Below, piece by piece: positions 9,937 through 20,711 of a DNA stretch of 64,000 nucleotides (positions within the stretch are counted from its first letter, which is position 1; each line of letters opens with the position of its first letter). Below the pieces are notes generated by a model, which had not been told where the DNA came from, made no database searches, and was given only the letters and a program-made list of their open reading frames with translations. The DNA is taken from assembly GCA_907165275.2 (NCBI GenBank), contig OU015677.1, positions 3,658,001 to 3,722,000 of the forward strand, given 5' to 3'. The translations under genes and the position numbers were made by a program. Origin of the DNA: Zygaena filipendulae (lineage: Eukaryota > Arthropoda > Insecta > Lepidoptera > Zygaenidae).

Positions 9937-12155
9937 TTATTAATAAATAGAAAAAGCGATAGAAAGAGTCCGGAGTCACCCGTTACATTTCAACAGCCCG
10001 CCAGCAGAATATTTGCTATCTTTATATTATTATGCTTACTTTTGCTAACATAAAAAATGCTTCGTTTATTCCTGTTAAATGTCAATATATCAGATCTGAC
10101 TGCGTTGAATGTTGAGAACTTTCCAGTGTTTGTTATAAAATAAAATATTTAAAATTAATTAAACAACATACACGTATAAACTACAATACCACAATAATAG
10201 GCTGATGTTTTAACTGGTGGTTCATTCCGTTTATATAAAAAAAACTGATCATGAGCGAGTCAGGCTCACGCAATTTGGGTTCTGCACATGCTAAAACAAA
10301 TATTTCCGGCAACATATCGAACGAACCTGCGGTTTTCCTATGATTTATGGCATTAAGCCGTAAACAATCCAGCGCAATGTACCTCCAATACAATGAGCTC
10401 GACGCTAAAGGTGCAGATGCGGACGTTTTTAATTGTAATTTTAGGGTAACTTAAAAAATATCAATGACCTCCGTCGAACTTGCTAATTGTGCCTCTATTT
10501 TTTCTATTTTTATGAGATCATAATGTATCGAAATAAATTTAAAATTGTATAATAATTATCTACTTTGCTCGATATTTTTAACTTTCTAGGTGTGCATAGT
10601 TCTGGTTTGTGGTCTGAACATACACTATAATTTAAGTAAAAATTGTAGGTAATGACTACGCTCTGTTTTGTGTAGGTACTTAAATAAAAATTAATATTTA
10701 AATCATAATAATAATTTATAATATATATATATAATTTTTTATAATTTATTATATATATAATTAATTTATATTTAAAATTAAAAGCTTTGATTTTGTTGAG
10801 AAACCTAGAAGAAAGGGAAGAGGAGCCCTCCTTCTCCAAAGGAAATCTTTTAATCTATTTTATTGATAAACTTTTTCATTAAAATTATGTAACTTCATCA
10901 AGATTTATTAAGATGTACTTCAGCCATGTCCTGGTAATACATGACTGAATAATCAAACGTTATTAGGAGAAGTAATTATAAGCAAGCGCATTTATTTTGG
11001 TAGGAATAGGCAAAAGTTAACATTATAGAAAAAAATCTCATTTTTTATGTATAAGTAATCATTATGTTTTGAGGCTCCGTAGATTTCGAGAAAAACCCCT
11101 GTGATTCAGGGACGGGCACTGGAGTGGTTATTAGTTTCATTTTGAGATTGAAAGAATAACAGCACCCTAAAAATAAATCACAACCAATTCATTACAGTTT
11201 CACGATAAGGCAAAATATAACGATAATCTTTATTCCAATAAGTGTAATATTAACAACAATGCATCATTATATATTATTAAACAAAGTCCTCCGCCGGGTC
11301 GGTCTGTCTGTCTGTTCACGATAAACTGAAAAACTGCTGCACGGATTTTCAACCGGTTTTCACAATATTGGATGAATCATAAGGAAGGTTTAGATAAATA
11401 ATAATTAATTTTTCAAGGTTTCCTGTTTGTTGGAATTGTAGGAAAAAGTAAAGGCACCTACGTAGTGAAGGGTACAGAGAAGGACATAGGGTACTTTTTA
11501 CCCGAAATTCTGCCGGGAACTCCGAAAAGATACGAGTAATATATGTAATTTTATCCCAAGGAAGATCACGAGGGAATATTGTATGTGGTGACTGATGAGT
11601 CAAATTCGGTAAAACTGCTGTCAGTAGAGTAAGAATTCATACTTCTACTTTTGTACTAACACTTATTATAAAGAGACTAGCTGTAACCCCGCCGCCCCGT
11701 TTATTTCGGAGATCCCTGGGGAATTTGGGATAAAAAGTACTGTATGTGTTATTCTGACGCTTAAGAGATAGGTATTATTGTAAACATCAACTAACGTCTC
11801 TACATCGGGAAAAGCAATATTTTGTAAAAGGTGATGAGCATTTGACATTAGGCTATTGTCTGACATAAATTATAAGCTGACTCACTTAAAAGCGAGAAAT
11901 AAACAAAATATTAACAAAAAAAAATTAAAACCGACTTCCAAAAACACAAAACTGAAAAAGTAAAAATAAAAAAAAATACCGATTTAGTCGAAAAGATGAA
12001 AATACACGTAATATGAAAATACACGTAATTATTGGTTTGTGCTAACACTGATCGGTTTGAAGTCGGTGACAAGCCAAATATGTAGTAGGTGGTAGTAGGT
12101 GCTTCATGTAGCAATTAATATTGAAAAGTCATAGGTTTTTGTTAATATCACTACA
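9937..12155. other. Block A: spacer between M1 and P1, repeated in other units
   Basis: This block recurs at about 20712-22330, 37469-39540 and 48000-49420 with roughly 90-95% identity by eye. It includes a short stretch at 10181-10393 (minus) that is open in units 1 and 2 but shifted in frame in unit 3, so I treat it as non-coding. Positions of about 11926-12090 carry a dispersed repeat with AAAACCGACTTCCAAAAAC and GATCGGTTTGAAGTCGGTGACAAGCC. Confidence 0.65.
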
Positions 12156-12406
12156 TATTATAAAACAAAGTCCTCTGCCGCCTCTGTCGATCTGTTCGCG
12201 ATAAACTCAAAAACTGCTGAGCAGATTTTTATGCAGTTTTCACCAATCGAAAGGAAGGTTTCGGTACCTATATTGTACCTGTCACAATTTTTGAAAGTGT
12301 CGGATAAAGTCAAGCTGCCGACGTTGTCAGGGGTACACAAAAGGACATTCCGGAATTCCCGCTGGAACTCCGAAATTAACACGCGTGAAACCGCGGCATA
12401 TAGCTT
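12156..12406 (+). mobile_element. Helitron-like element, second subtype, upstream of P1
   Basis: It starts ATATTATAAAACAAAGTCCTCTGCCGCC, continues GTTCGCGATAAACTCAAAAACTGC, and ends GTGAAACCGCGGCATATAGCTTG, a degraded CTAG end. It is the upstream partner of the inverted copy at 13712-13920 that lies just after P1. The boundaries are approximate. Confidence 0.55.
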
Positions 12407-12594
12407 GTTAATTGGCGAAATAAAATATTATTATGTTCACTTAACGTAAAACTCTAATAAATTGACTGTTATATTTTTAATACTTTTTCCATATAAATTC
12501 GAATAGCCAGTGAAAACACCAGTGGCATTGTTGTGAACAACAAATAATATAGTTGGTAACTTGGTACTAATGTATTGTTTTAAACTAATCGTAG

Positions 12595-12640
12595 TATAAA
12601 ATATATTGACCTGGTCTACGATATATTTATTCATCTAGTT
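12595..12640 (+). promoter_or_regulatory. Putative core promoter of P1
   Basis: TATAAAATAT at 12595 is followed about 38 bp later by TTCATCTAG. No ATG occurs between this site and the P1 start at 12766, so a transcript starting here would use that ATG first. The P4 copy has a better initiator (TTCAGTC). This is inferred from sequence only. Confidence 0.35.
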
Positions 12641-12765
12641 CTTCTGGCTGGTGATCGGGTGGTTTCCGTTACTTGGAGAAGTCGAGCCGCTGCCGCTGCA
12701 CTGGAAAGGTTAGACCAACCAGCAAAAAAGTAAAGCAGCAACAATCTGTGCAGACGATTTTAACA

Positions 12766-13674
12766 ATGAATTCTCAAAAAACATGGAACGAAACTCGAAA
12801 TGCAGGTAACGAATTATCAAAAATAAGTTGTAAAATTAATGAAATTGTCGATATAACTACGGTGATAGAAGAAATTGGTGTGATATTATGTTTAATTCTC
12901 TTCATCCCACACGTGCTGACGTGCATAATGTTCAAGAAATGGAGACAGCAGGAACACAACCGGGTGCTGCTGCACTTCGTGACGGCATTGTTGCTTAGCG
13001 ATGGAACTGATGTAGTGTTTAAATCGTATTATATGCATCATGGTGAAACGAGCCTATCGTTGTTTATGGTAAATGTTCGTCATTACTTACATAATCTCTC
13101 ACTGGAATGGATGCTCTTATTTATTCTGTACATGCGTAGAATGCTCGTCAAAGTCATCATTACAGAAACTGTGTATTCTATCTGCCTGTGTGTCTTTGTT
13201 TATATTTTACCAGTAATTATTATAATTCCAATTTTGATCCTAAAACAATATGTTCAGACACTTAATAATACCTTTAATTTATTTTTATTAATTTTAAATA
13301 TTTTAACACTTAGCATATGCTCAGTGATCTACTGCACCATTCTCATGTCCGTTGTCAAGGCTAGGAAATCTCGTAACGCGCACGTGAAGAAAATCGTGCA
13401 TATGGTGATCAGATTTCTAGTTTTATACACTATTGTTTCCGCACACGTTATTTGCGCGGCAGTAAATACTTTGATATCTTCTGTTCTGATTAGTTATTAT
13501 TCAGAATCACTAACAATTAGTGAACTTTGTTTTTTCTTTATGATTCAATGCTCTATAGACATTATAGCGTACGTTTCCACGCCACTTTGTATCGCCTACT
13601 GCGTATTTGGCAACAGCGATACAAGAAAATTGTGGTCGGAGTATTTAACACGAAGATTTAGAGGAATTTTCTGA
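12766..13674 (+). CDS. 7TM receptor P1, family-2 (secretin/adhesion-like) GPCR
   Basis: 302 aa, single coding exon. The N-terminus is ~33 residues with a sequon at N8. TM1 ~34-57; ICL1 with FKKWRQQEHNRVLLHF (56-71); TM2 ~66-87; TM3 ~101-127 with LSLEWMLLFILYMRRMLVKV; TM4 ~139-160; TM5 ~170-196; ICL3 KARKSRNAHVKK (198-209); TM6 ~210-237; TM7 ~253-281; basic C-terminal tail. The start is the ATG in TTTTAACAATGAATTCTC. The frame stays open 31 codons further, to a TTG, but has no upstream ATG and meets a stop at 12652. There is no GAIN or hormone-binding domain, and no TM3-ECL2 cysteine pair is visible. P2 and P3 are about 95% identical by eye. A Helitron-like terminus starts 37 bp after the stop. 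Ligand and G protein are unknown. Confidence 0.88.
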   Translation: MNSQKTWNETRNAGNELSKISCKINEIVDITTVIEEIGVILCLILFIPHVLTCIMFKKWRQQEHNRVLLHFVTALLLSDGTDVVFKSYYMHHGETSLSLFMVNVRHYLHNLSLEWMLLFILYMRRMLVKVIITETVYSICLCVFVYILPVIIIIPILILKQYVQTLNNTFNLFLLILNILTLSICSVIYCTILMSVVKARKSRNAHVKKIVHMVIRFLVLYTIVSAHVICAAVNTLISSVLISYYSESLTISELCFFFMIQCSIDIIAYVSTPLCIAYCVFGNSDTRKLWSEYLTRRFRGIF

Positions 13675-13711
13675 AAGTATAGTTCGACCAGACACGATTG
13701 TTTATTAAATA

Positions 13712-13920
13712 CTAGCTGCCTCGCGGGGTTTCACCCGCGGTAATTTCGGTGTTCCCGCGGGAATTCCAGGATAAACTAAACAGTATCCAGTACAAACCGT
13801 TCTCTTGAATCACTCCATCTATTGGTGAAAACCGTATGAAAGTCCATACAGTAGTTTTTGAGCTTATCGCGAACAGACAGACAGACAGACGCGGTGGAGG
13901 ACTTCGTTTTATAATATGTA
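13712..13920 (-). mobile_element. Helitron-like element just downstream of P1
   Basis: It begins CTAGCTGCCTCGCGGGGTTTCACCCGCGG on the plus strand, which is the 3' end of a minus-oriented copy. It runs to GGAGGACTTCGTTTTATAATATG, the inverse of the element at 12156-12406. P1 therefore sits between inverted copies. The same pairs flank P2, P3 and P4. Confidence 0.6.
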
Positions 13921-15895
13921 ATCTAATGTAAGTATGAACGTACTATTTGCGTCTTAAATATAAATAACTAGCTGTTCGCCGCGGTTTCACCCGCGTTTAT
14001 TTCTGGTTTTCAATATAGGGATTTGTCTACGCATTCGCTGTACTCACTTATCTAAAATTTATTCGCTACTGTTTGGCTTCTTTCATTGACAAAACTGTGA
14101 AAATTGAAACAATTAAAGTGATACTTACAGACAGAAGACAGGTGGAGTTTACTTATAACTGGCTAAATGTATCATATGCATTGTATCCATAAAAATAAAA
14201 GAAAGAAAGAAAGCAGAAGAAAATAGTTAGACAAATGAGCGTAGTGTCGTGTCATCCTACTAATATGTATTATAAATGTGAAAGCGTGGATATTTGGATG
14301 TTTGTTACTCGATCACGCAAAAACAGCTGAACGGATTTGGATGAAATTTGGCATGCCCGTTGTCAGGGGTACAGAGAAGGATATAGGGTAATTTTTATCC
14401 CGGATTTTCCGCGGGAACTCCGAAATTACCGCGGGTGAAACCGTAGGGCACAGCTAGTGTACTATAAAGTACATTTTTTTTAAATCACAATGACAAGATT
14501 GGGTTTTGCGGATTATTTTTGTAATAAAGTGACATAATTAGGTATGAATATTGAATATATATATGAATATGTTGACGTGTAATAGTAATTTTCGTTTTGT
14601 TATATTTGCTAAAATTATTTACATTTTAGACGCACATAGTCCATTCATAATCATACCAGATAATAAAATTAGCCTAACGAGTTACCTACATGGCTTCATT
14701 AAATTTTTAGTTAAAAACATATTTTGATAAAGCTTCAATTTTAATGATTTGTTTACCAGAGTCTCTCTCTCTCTCTCTCTCTCTTTCTAAATATCGAACA
14801 GAGAGACGTTGAAAGTTTATTTAACTTCTATATTTAAGATCTTTTGTACTCTTTACAGTTAACTGTTCTTTGAATTATCTAAATTGAACTAATTATATGT
14901 TCCGACTCTGTTACATTTAGAGTTCTCTGTGTAATGATGACTATTATTGGCATATACTGTAGTCTTGAAAACCTAGAATTAATATTATTTTATGTACTTA
15001 CCTATTTATTTCTATTCATATGTATCATATAGGAAGTGTTTTTGTTTTTTTTTTGTAATTAAGTAGATACTATACTAAGGCATATAATATACTTTTGTCT
15101 GCTCTATAGGTAGGTACCTACTTCATTTAAAATTTGAAAAATAAACAATTTTTGTGATAAATAGGTATATAGTAAGTATCTAAATGCTTTGTTTAAAAAA
15201 AAACACTTTATTATTATCAAGTAACTATAATTGTAACAAAGTTTAACAAGTTATTGTACTTTTTTAAAAATGTTTTAACAATTTTAAGATATAGGTAATA
15301 CATAATGTATAAAAATGTTTTTAAACTAACTTTAATTTTTATGTTGTAGGTAAATGGAATATAATGAATATTATTATTTACATTGATACATTAAATACAT
15401 TTTAGAGACATGGAGTCAGAGGTACAAAAATGTTCGTAGAAAATAACCCTCTGTGCAGGTTTTTTTATTAGTATAGTTTGGCAAACAAACAGTCAATAAA
15501 ATGAGGGTTGTATGAATAGCAAATTTATGATGTCATATTTACATGTACGAATTTTACTTATGCAATCAAAATTGTAAGTTTTGTTTGTAATTCTTTTTTT
15601 ACATCAATGGTTATATGAAATGTTTGAATTAATTTGGCTGTCAATAGTCGTATATAATATGTCGTGGCCATATTTAACAATTGGCCAATAGGTACATCAT
15701 TTCATGGAATTTCACCATTTCATGAATGGCCGGCCGCATCATGAACTTATATACATAATATGTTAGGTGCCACTAGAGCACCATTCTGGGTTAGGTTAGG
15801 TTTGAACTGCTGACTAAGGCGCCAAATACAAATGGTCCATTTTACTATCCTGGATATCACCATATTTTGCATTCACACTTCAAGATATAGCCAAT
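13921..15895. other. Spacer block S, unit 1, left part
   Basis: Non-coding. It contains a partial minus Helitron-like end at about 13966-14010, a (TC)n run at 14762-14784, and long AT-rich sequence. It matches 28896-30830 almost base for base, and 41600-43430 with small indels. I see no gene in it. Confidence 0.7.
14255..14457 (+). mobile_element. Complete Helitron-like element (Lep1 type)
   Basis: It is bounded as A|TCCTACTAATATGTATTATAA...CCGTAGGGCACAGCTAG|T, with a CCGCGGGTGAAACCGTAG hairpin before the end. Orthologous copies in the duplicated spacers lie at 29225-29427 and 42015-42213. Confidence 0.78.
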
Positions 15896-16211
15896 AGGCT
15901 AGTTTCCTGGGCAAAAAAATCAAAATTCTATTTAGTCCGTCAGTTAGATAATAAAAAAATAAAAGACACGTATTTTTTGCTTTTTTAAAATAATGGAAAT
16001 ATGCATAGTTAAAGTTTAGGGTGGGGGACTCGTGATGTCACAGCTCGCTATAACGTGCGAACAAACTGTAGCGAGGCGTGACGTCATGTGAAATTTCGAC
16101 TTGATATATCTCCGTTATTTTTTGGTTACATAAAAAAAAAAAAAATACGTGTCCAATATTTTTTAATAATCTACAAAACGGACTAAAAAAGAAAATTTAG
16201 GAAACTAGCCT
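15896..16211. mobile_element. MITE of ~316 bp with empty site in the paralogous spacer
   Basis: The ends AGGCTAGTTTCCT and AGGAAACTAGCCT are inverted repeats. The paralogous spacer at 30821-30840 reads GATATAGCCAATTATTTGATG without the insert. Comparison gives a 2-bp AT target duplication (15894-15895 and 16212-16213) or, equally, none with a TAGGCTAG end. The interior has runs resembling further inverted repeats (CACGTATTTTTT near both ends) and no coding capacity. Confidence 0.82.
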
Positions 16212-17648
16212 ATTATTTGATGTGGCCACGTCAGTTGTACAACATGATAATATCTGTGCCAAGCCTGCTCTTGTTTGCACTAGTGGGAGCGGGCTTAGTC
16301 TATCTACCTGTTTGGCTTGGCACCGACTTCAAACCGATCTGTAGGTAGCACTTACGTAGGTTGTTATTAACTTTTTAGTGTAGTTCATGTTTGTGTGTTT
16401 TGAAGTCGGTTTTATTTTTATAGTTAATTTTATTATTAGTAAGGATACAGTTTTCTTCTTTGGTTGGTTACTTTGAATATAATAATACTATATTATGTGA
16501 AGATTTATTTTTGGCGTACTATTTCCTGTTAGTAAAATGAGATACAAACTGTTCCCCGCGGTTTCAGCCGCGTTGATTCTTGAGTTACCGCACGAATTCC
16601 GGGATAAAAAGTAGGTAACTCCCTATCCTATGTCTTTTTCTGCATCCTTGACAAGGCGCATGCAAAATTTCATGATGATCGGTTGTGTACTCAAGGTGTG
16701 TAAGCGTAACAAACAAACAAATAAAATCACATTCGTTATAACTATAGGTAATACTAGCTGTTCGCCGCGGTTTCACCCGCGTAGCATAGCAGTAAGTAGA
16801 GTAAAGAATAAGGATTAATTGTGAAAACTGCTGTTAGAAAAAGATGATAAATAGTAATAGATCGTGATGCGACACAATATCCTAAACTGCTAGTCTCCCC
16901 AAGGCGCTGGCACATCCACTACACTCCAGAAAGCGAACCTACGACGTGTTAATGAATTAACTGAAAACTAGAAAGTAGTTTGCTCAGAATCAACTAGCGA
17001 ATCGATCGCACTATGTTTCAATATAGGTTATATTTTTTCATTTTTATTATCCCATGTCTTAATTATTTATAATACAATATTTTGCGCGTACGCCGCCCGC
17101 AGCAAAAAAACTCGAACCGGCAGGCGCGGGCGTAGCGCTTGGCATTTCGTAGATAGGTCACCTCCAAACTAATGTTAAATAACTTATAAGTATACATTTT
17201 TTCGACATAAATATATTTTAATCATACCTATCATTGTTTTTTTTTTTTAATTGAGGTGTATGAGGTTTTCAGTTAATTCATTAACACGTTGTATATAACT
17301 TCCTACTACATACTACTACACTTGTAGGGGGTGCTTGTGGTGTATGGGTGGCCGGCTTTAGCCAGACATATTTGGCTTAGACGGACGTGTCCGGCAAAAT
17401 ATTTTCTCGATGTCGTACCTATATATAAAAATAATTAAATAATTAGTAGATCATTGTTTTTTTATTATAGTTTTTTTATTTAATTATTTAAAGCGTTCAG
17501 AAACATTTAACAAAACAGCAAACCAAAAATCACGATAATTTGAAAATGCTGAAAATAAGTTGAAGTCGGTTAAACTCAAGGAGAAGTAAGAGTAGCAAGT
17601 GAACACATATTACATACACAATATTATCTAATCACAATTTCATTGATA
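16212..17648. other. Spacer block S, unit 1, middle part
   Basis: No convincing gene. It contains the GGCACCGACTTCAAACCGATC...GAAGTCGGTTTTAT dispersed repeat (about 16260-16420) and minus-oriented Helitron-like ends at about 16549-16760 (CTAGCTGTTCGCCGCGG at 16755). Short open stretches of 62-63 codons here are carried unchanged in units 1 and 2, as expected from recent duplication, and overlap the Helitron-like sequence. Confidence 0.55.
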
Positions 17649-18668
17649 TAGTATAGGATCCCGCTATACAACGACCTTCACCGAGATGCTTATTTAATGA
17701 GACGTATTTTTTATGTTATTAAATATGCCAATAAATATATCCTATATGGGTTGCCTAACAAATTTCAGTCCAGAGTATTTTTAATTAATAATTTTAAATT
17801 TTTTTTTTTTTAAACATTGCACCGGTGTGATTATTAAATAAATTTGATACCAATCGAAAGTTTGAAGCCCTTAGAATATGCAAACGTTAGGTTGCCTATT
17901 TTTTTCCGGTCACAACCACGGGTTGCCAGGTGTAAACAGGTAAATCTATACCTACTAGCATTTTGCAACGGTCTGATTATTGAATCAAACTTAGATAAAA
18001 TGAAAGATTATTTCATAAGGAACACGGTGGTATAGGGTTGCCTGCGAAAAATCAGTCCCGAATTACGGTTGTCGAATTTTAAATAATAAAATATCGCTGC
18101 GAGTGAATGCGCACTCTCCTTCTTTAAATGGGCGGACTTTAAACAGCTGCTACGCTGCGTCCTTTTCTACCGCATGGGATGGTTGGTCCGGGACCTCTCT
18201 CTCACACACATTCACTCGCAGCGATATTTTATTATTTAAAATTCGACAACCGTAATTCGGGACTGATTTTTCGCAGGCAACCCTATACCACCGTGTTCCT
18301 TATGAAATAATCTTTCATTTTATCTAAGTTTGATTCAATAATCAGACCGTTGCAAAATGCTAGTAGGTATAGATTTACCTGTTTACACCTGGCAACCCGT
18401 GGTTGTGACCGGAAAAAAATAGGCAACCTAACGTTTGCATATTCTAAGGGCTTCAAACTTTCGATTGGTATCAAATTTATTTAATAATTACACCGGTGCA
18501 ATGTTTAAAAAAAAAAAAATTTAAATTATTAATTAAAAATACTCTGGACTGAAATTTGTTAGGCAACCCATATAGGATATATTTATTGGCATATTTAATA
18601 ACATAAAAAATACGTCTCATTAAATAAGCATCTCGGTGAAGGTCGTTGTATAGCGGGATCTTAGACTA
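17649..18668. mobile_element. Foldback element with ~460-bp inverted arms
   Basis: Arms at 17657-18109 and 18209-18660 are reverse complements, with only about two differences seen (one substitution at 17829/18490 and one indel in an AT run). They are separated by a 99-bp loop. The termini extend imperfectly to TAGTATAG and CTTAGACTA. The paralogous empty site at about 32245 (TATTGATAGTGATTAG) defines a 3-bp ATA target duplication at 17646-17648 and 18669-18671. Identical 63-codon open stretches occur in each arm only because the arms are inverted copies. There is no transposase, so it is non-autonomous. A read-through transcript would form a long hairpin RNA. Confidence 0.9.
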
Positions 18669-19239
18669 ATAGTGATTAGTTAATATTGATCGCTTTTGTC
18701 CGACCTTTAGAACATAATATGTCGGGCATTAAAAAAACTATGATAAGCTATTACAAAAGGTATGTCCGCCGTTTTACCCAAAATGTGCCCAAAAGTATAG
18801 TATATTGGGCTGCAGGTGTCGGAGCGACCATTTACCTATCTCGATATAGTAGTACCTATATATTATGTATTATACACTTCACTTAACACAAGGAAGTGTC
18901 TCTCAAAAACTAATAACTCTGCTTGCTAACGCTACTTTAAGCAAAAATGATGTAAAATAAGGACTTGTGACGAATTTACAATAACTTTTACCTACCTGTG
19001 GTGAATTAAAATATATTTTTAATGAATGTGACGAGTTTACTTTGAATGTATAGAGTTTATAAAATGTGACCAATTTACTATGTGACGAATTTACAACAAC
19101 CCATCAGAGTACGGTGAACCTGACAAGTAGGTACGTACCTAACGCATAACAGTACGTAAGTAGGTACAAACAAAAAAAATTTACATTACTAAAGGAAATA
19201 GCGCATTTATTTGCCCTTATTTGGTTATTTATTATTAAA
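18669..19239. other. Spacer block S, unit 1, right part
   Basis: Non-coding. It contains the empty site (GGAAGTG, 18892-18898) corresponding to the LINE insertion in unit 2 and matches 32246-32483 joined to 35600-35915. Motifs of the form TGTGACGAATTTAC occur several times at 18968-19095. Confidence 0.65.
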
Positions 19240-19431
19240 TCCTTACTAATATTATTTTAAGTGAAAATTTGTTACTCTTTCACGCAAACACTACTAAATG
19301 GATTTTAATGAAACTTTACAATAATAAGGCATTTACAATATACATAAGAATAACAGATGGAGTATTTTATATTCCGGAATTCCCGCAGGATCTCCGAAAC
19401 AAACGCGGGTGGAATCGCGGGGAATAGCTAA
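19240..19431 (+). mobile_element. Helitron-like element at the 3' end of receptor M2
   Basis: It starts TCCTTACTAATATTATTTTAAGTG and ends CGCGGGGAATAGCTAA, a CTAG variant. It lies antisense to M2, with 14 bp between its end and the M2 stop codon. Confidence 0.7.
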
Positions 19432-19445
19432 TAGTTTATATAGTA

Positions 19446-20330
19446 TTAGTGTCTGAAGGGGATCATTTCCATATTATATCTTCGTCCCGTATACTCTGAC
19501 CACAATTTTCTTGTATCGCTGTTACCAAAGACACAGTAGACAATACAAATTGGGGTTGAAATATAAGATAAACTATTAAAATACAAATATATAATCAATA
19601 AGTTACTACAATGCTGTAAACTATAAAACGAGACATTTATAACTGCTGTAAGACAAAGTATGCAAATAACGTGTGCGGAAACAATAGTGTACAAAACTAC
19701 AAATCTGATCACCATATGCACAGTTTTCTTCACGTGCGCGTTACGAGACCTCCTAGCCTTGACGACGGACATGAGAATGGTGCAGTAGATCACTGAGCAT
19801 ATGCTAAGTGTTAAAATATTTAAAATAAATGAAATTGTTTCGTGTCTACCATTTGAATTAAATATGAAATAAGAAATTGCAATAACTATTGCTGGAAAAA
19901 AATAAACGAAGATATACAAATAAGTGGGATACACATTTTCTGTAATGATGACTCGGACCAGCATCTGACGCATGTACAGAATAAATAAAATCATCCATTC
20001 TAATAAAATTAAATAAAAGTATTTTTGAATATAATTTGCAATAACAATAAACGTAATAGTATGATCGGTTCTAAAGTATCTAATGAAATCGGTGCCATCG
20101 TAAACCAATAATGCTGTAACAAAGTGCAGCAGCACCCGGTTGTGTTCCTGCTGTCTCCATTTCTTGAACATCATGCACGTCAGCACGTGTGGGATGAAGA
20201 GGACGAAAGAAAGAAACAGACCTATTCCTTCCGCTGCTGTATTTACATAATTAGCTATCAGCATCTGATTTGAAACTTCAATTACCGTTTTGTCTGCAGT
20301 TATAAAAGTCATTACTCGAGAATCATTCAT
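19446..20330 (-). CDS. 7TM receptor M2, family-2-like GPCR
   Basis: 294 aa, single coding exon, with the same plan as M3: short N-terminus with sequon N2, seven membrane segments, ICL1 KKWRQQEHNRVLLHF, TM3 LLEWMILFILYMRQMLVRV, ICL3 KARRSRNAHVKK, tail YCVFGNSDTRKLWSEY. It differs by a shortened third extracellular loop. About 16 residues present in M1, M3 and M4 between TM6 and TM7 are missing, yet TM7 stays in frame. The ATG is at 20330; the frame is open upstream to a TTG at 20411 with no ATG. Whether the shorter loop still binds ligand is unknown. Confidence 0.83.
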   Translation of the reverse strand: MNDSRVMTFITADKTVIEVSNQMLIANYVNTAAEGIGLFLSFVLFIPHVLTCMMFKKWRQQEHNRVLLHFVTALLVYDGTDFIRYFRTDHTITFIVIANYIQKYFYLILLEWMILFILYMRQMLVRVIITENVYPTYLYIFVYFFPAIVIAISYFIFNSNGRHETISFILNILTLSICSVIYCTILMSVVKARRSRNAHVKKTVHMVIRFVVLYTIVSAHVICILCLTAVINVSFYSLQHCSNLLIIYLYFNSLSYISTPICIVYCVFGNSDTRKLWSEYTGRRYNMEMIPFRH

Positions 20331-20509
20331 TGTTGAAATTGCGTGCTGGCAGATCAAAAGTACGTAGTTTAACCGGCGGATCTCGCTTCTCCTGCCACCA
20401 GACACGGCCAAGTTACCAGCAGGCTACGGTGAATGTTTTTCACTTGATCCTGAAACATTAATTCGAAATAATTCATCTATTAAGAACACGTGTATTCACC
20501 TACTTATTA

Positions 20510-20711
20510 TCCCTACTAATATTATAAATGCGAAAGTAACTCTGTCTGTCTGTCTTTTTGTCTGTCTGTTACACTTTCACGCCGTAACGGCTTAACCGAT
20601 CATCATGAACACACTGTCAGGGGTACAGAGAAGGACATAGGCTACTTTTTGTCCCGGAACTCCCGCGGGAACTTCGAGACTAACGCGAGTGAAACCGCGG
20701 GGAAGAGCTAG
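20510..20711 (+). mobile_element. Complete Helitron-like element (Lep1 type)
   Basis: It is bounded as A|TCCCTACTAATATTATAAAT...CCGCGGGGAAGAGCTAG|T, about 180 bp upstream of the M2 start. It is orthologous to the copies at 9734 and 37258. Confidence 0.75.

Noticed and set aside
10181..10393. Minus-strand 70-codon frame conserved upstream of M1 and M2
   Set aside because: Its DNA is conserved because block A is duplicated, but the unit 3 copy (about 37760-37950) has small indels that break the frame.
12673..12765. Basic N-terminal extension (31 codons) of P-type receptors
   Set aside because: It begins at TTG with an upstream stop at 12652, the leader has no ATG, and the internal ATG context is shared with other types.
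16585..16818. Overlapping 62-63-codon frames conserved in units 1 and 2
   Set aside because: They cover Helitron-like ends and their conservation reflects the very recent duplication.
17844..18474. Two identical 63-codon frames on opposite strands
   Set aside because: They are the same sequence in the two arms of the foldback element and have no domain.
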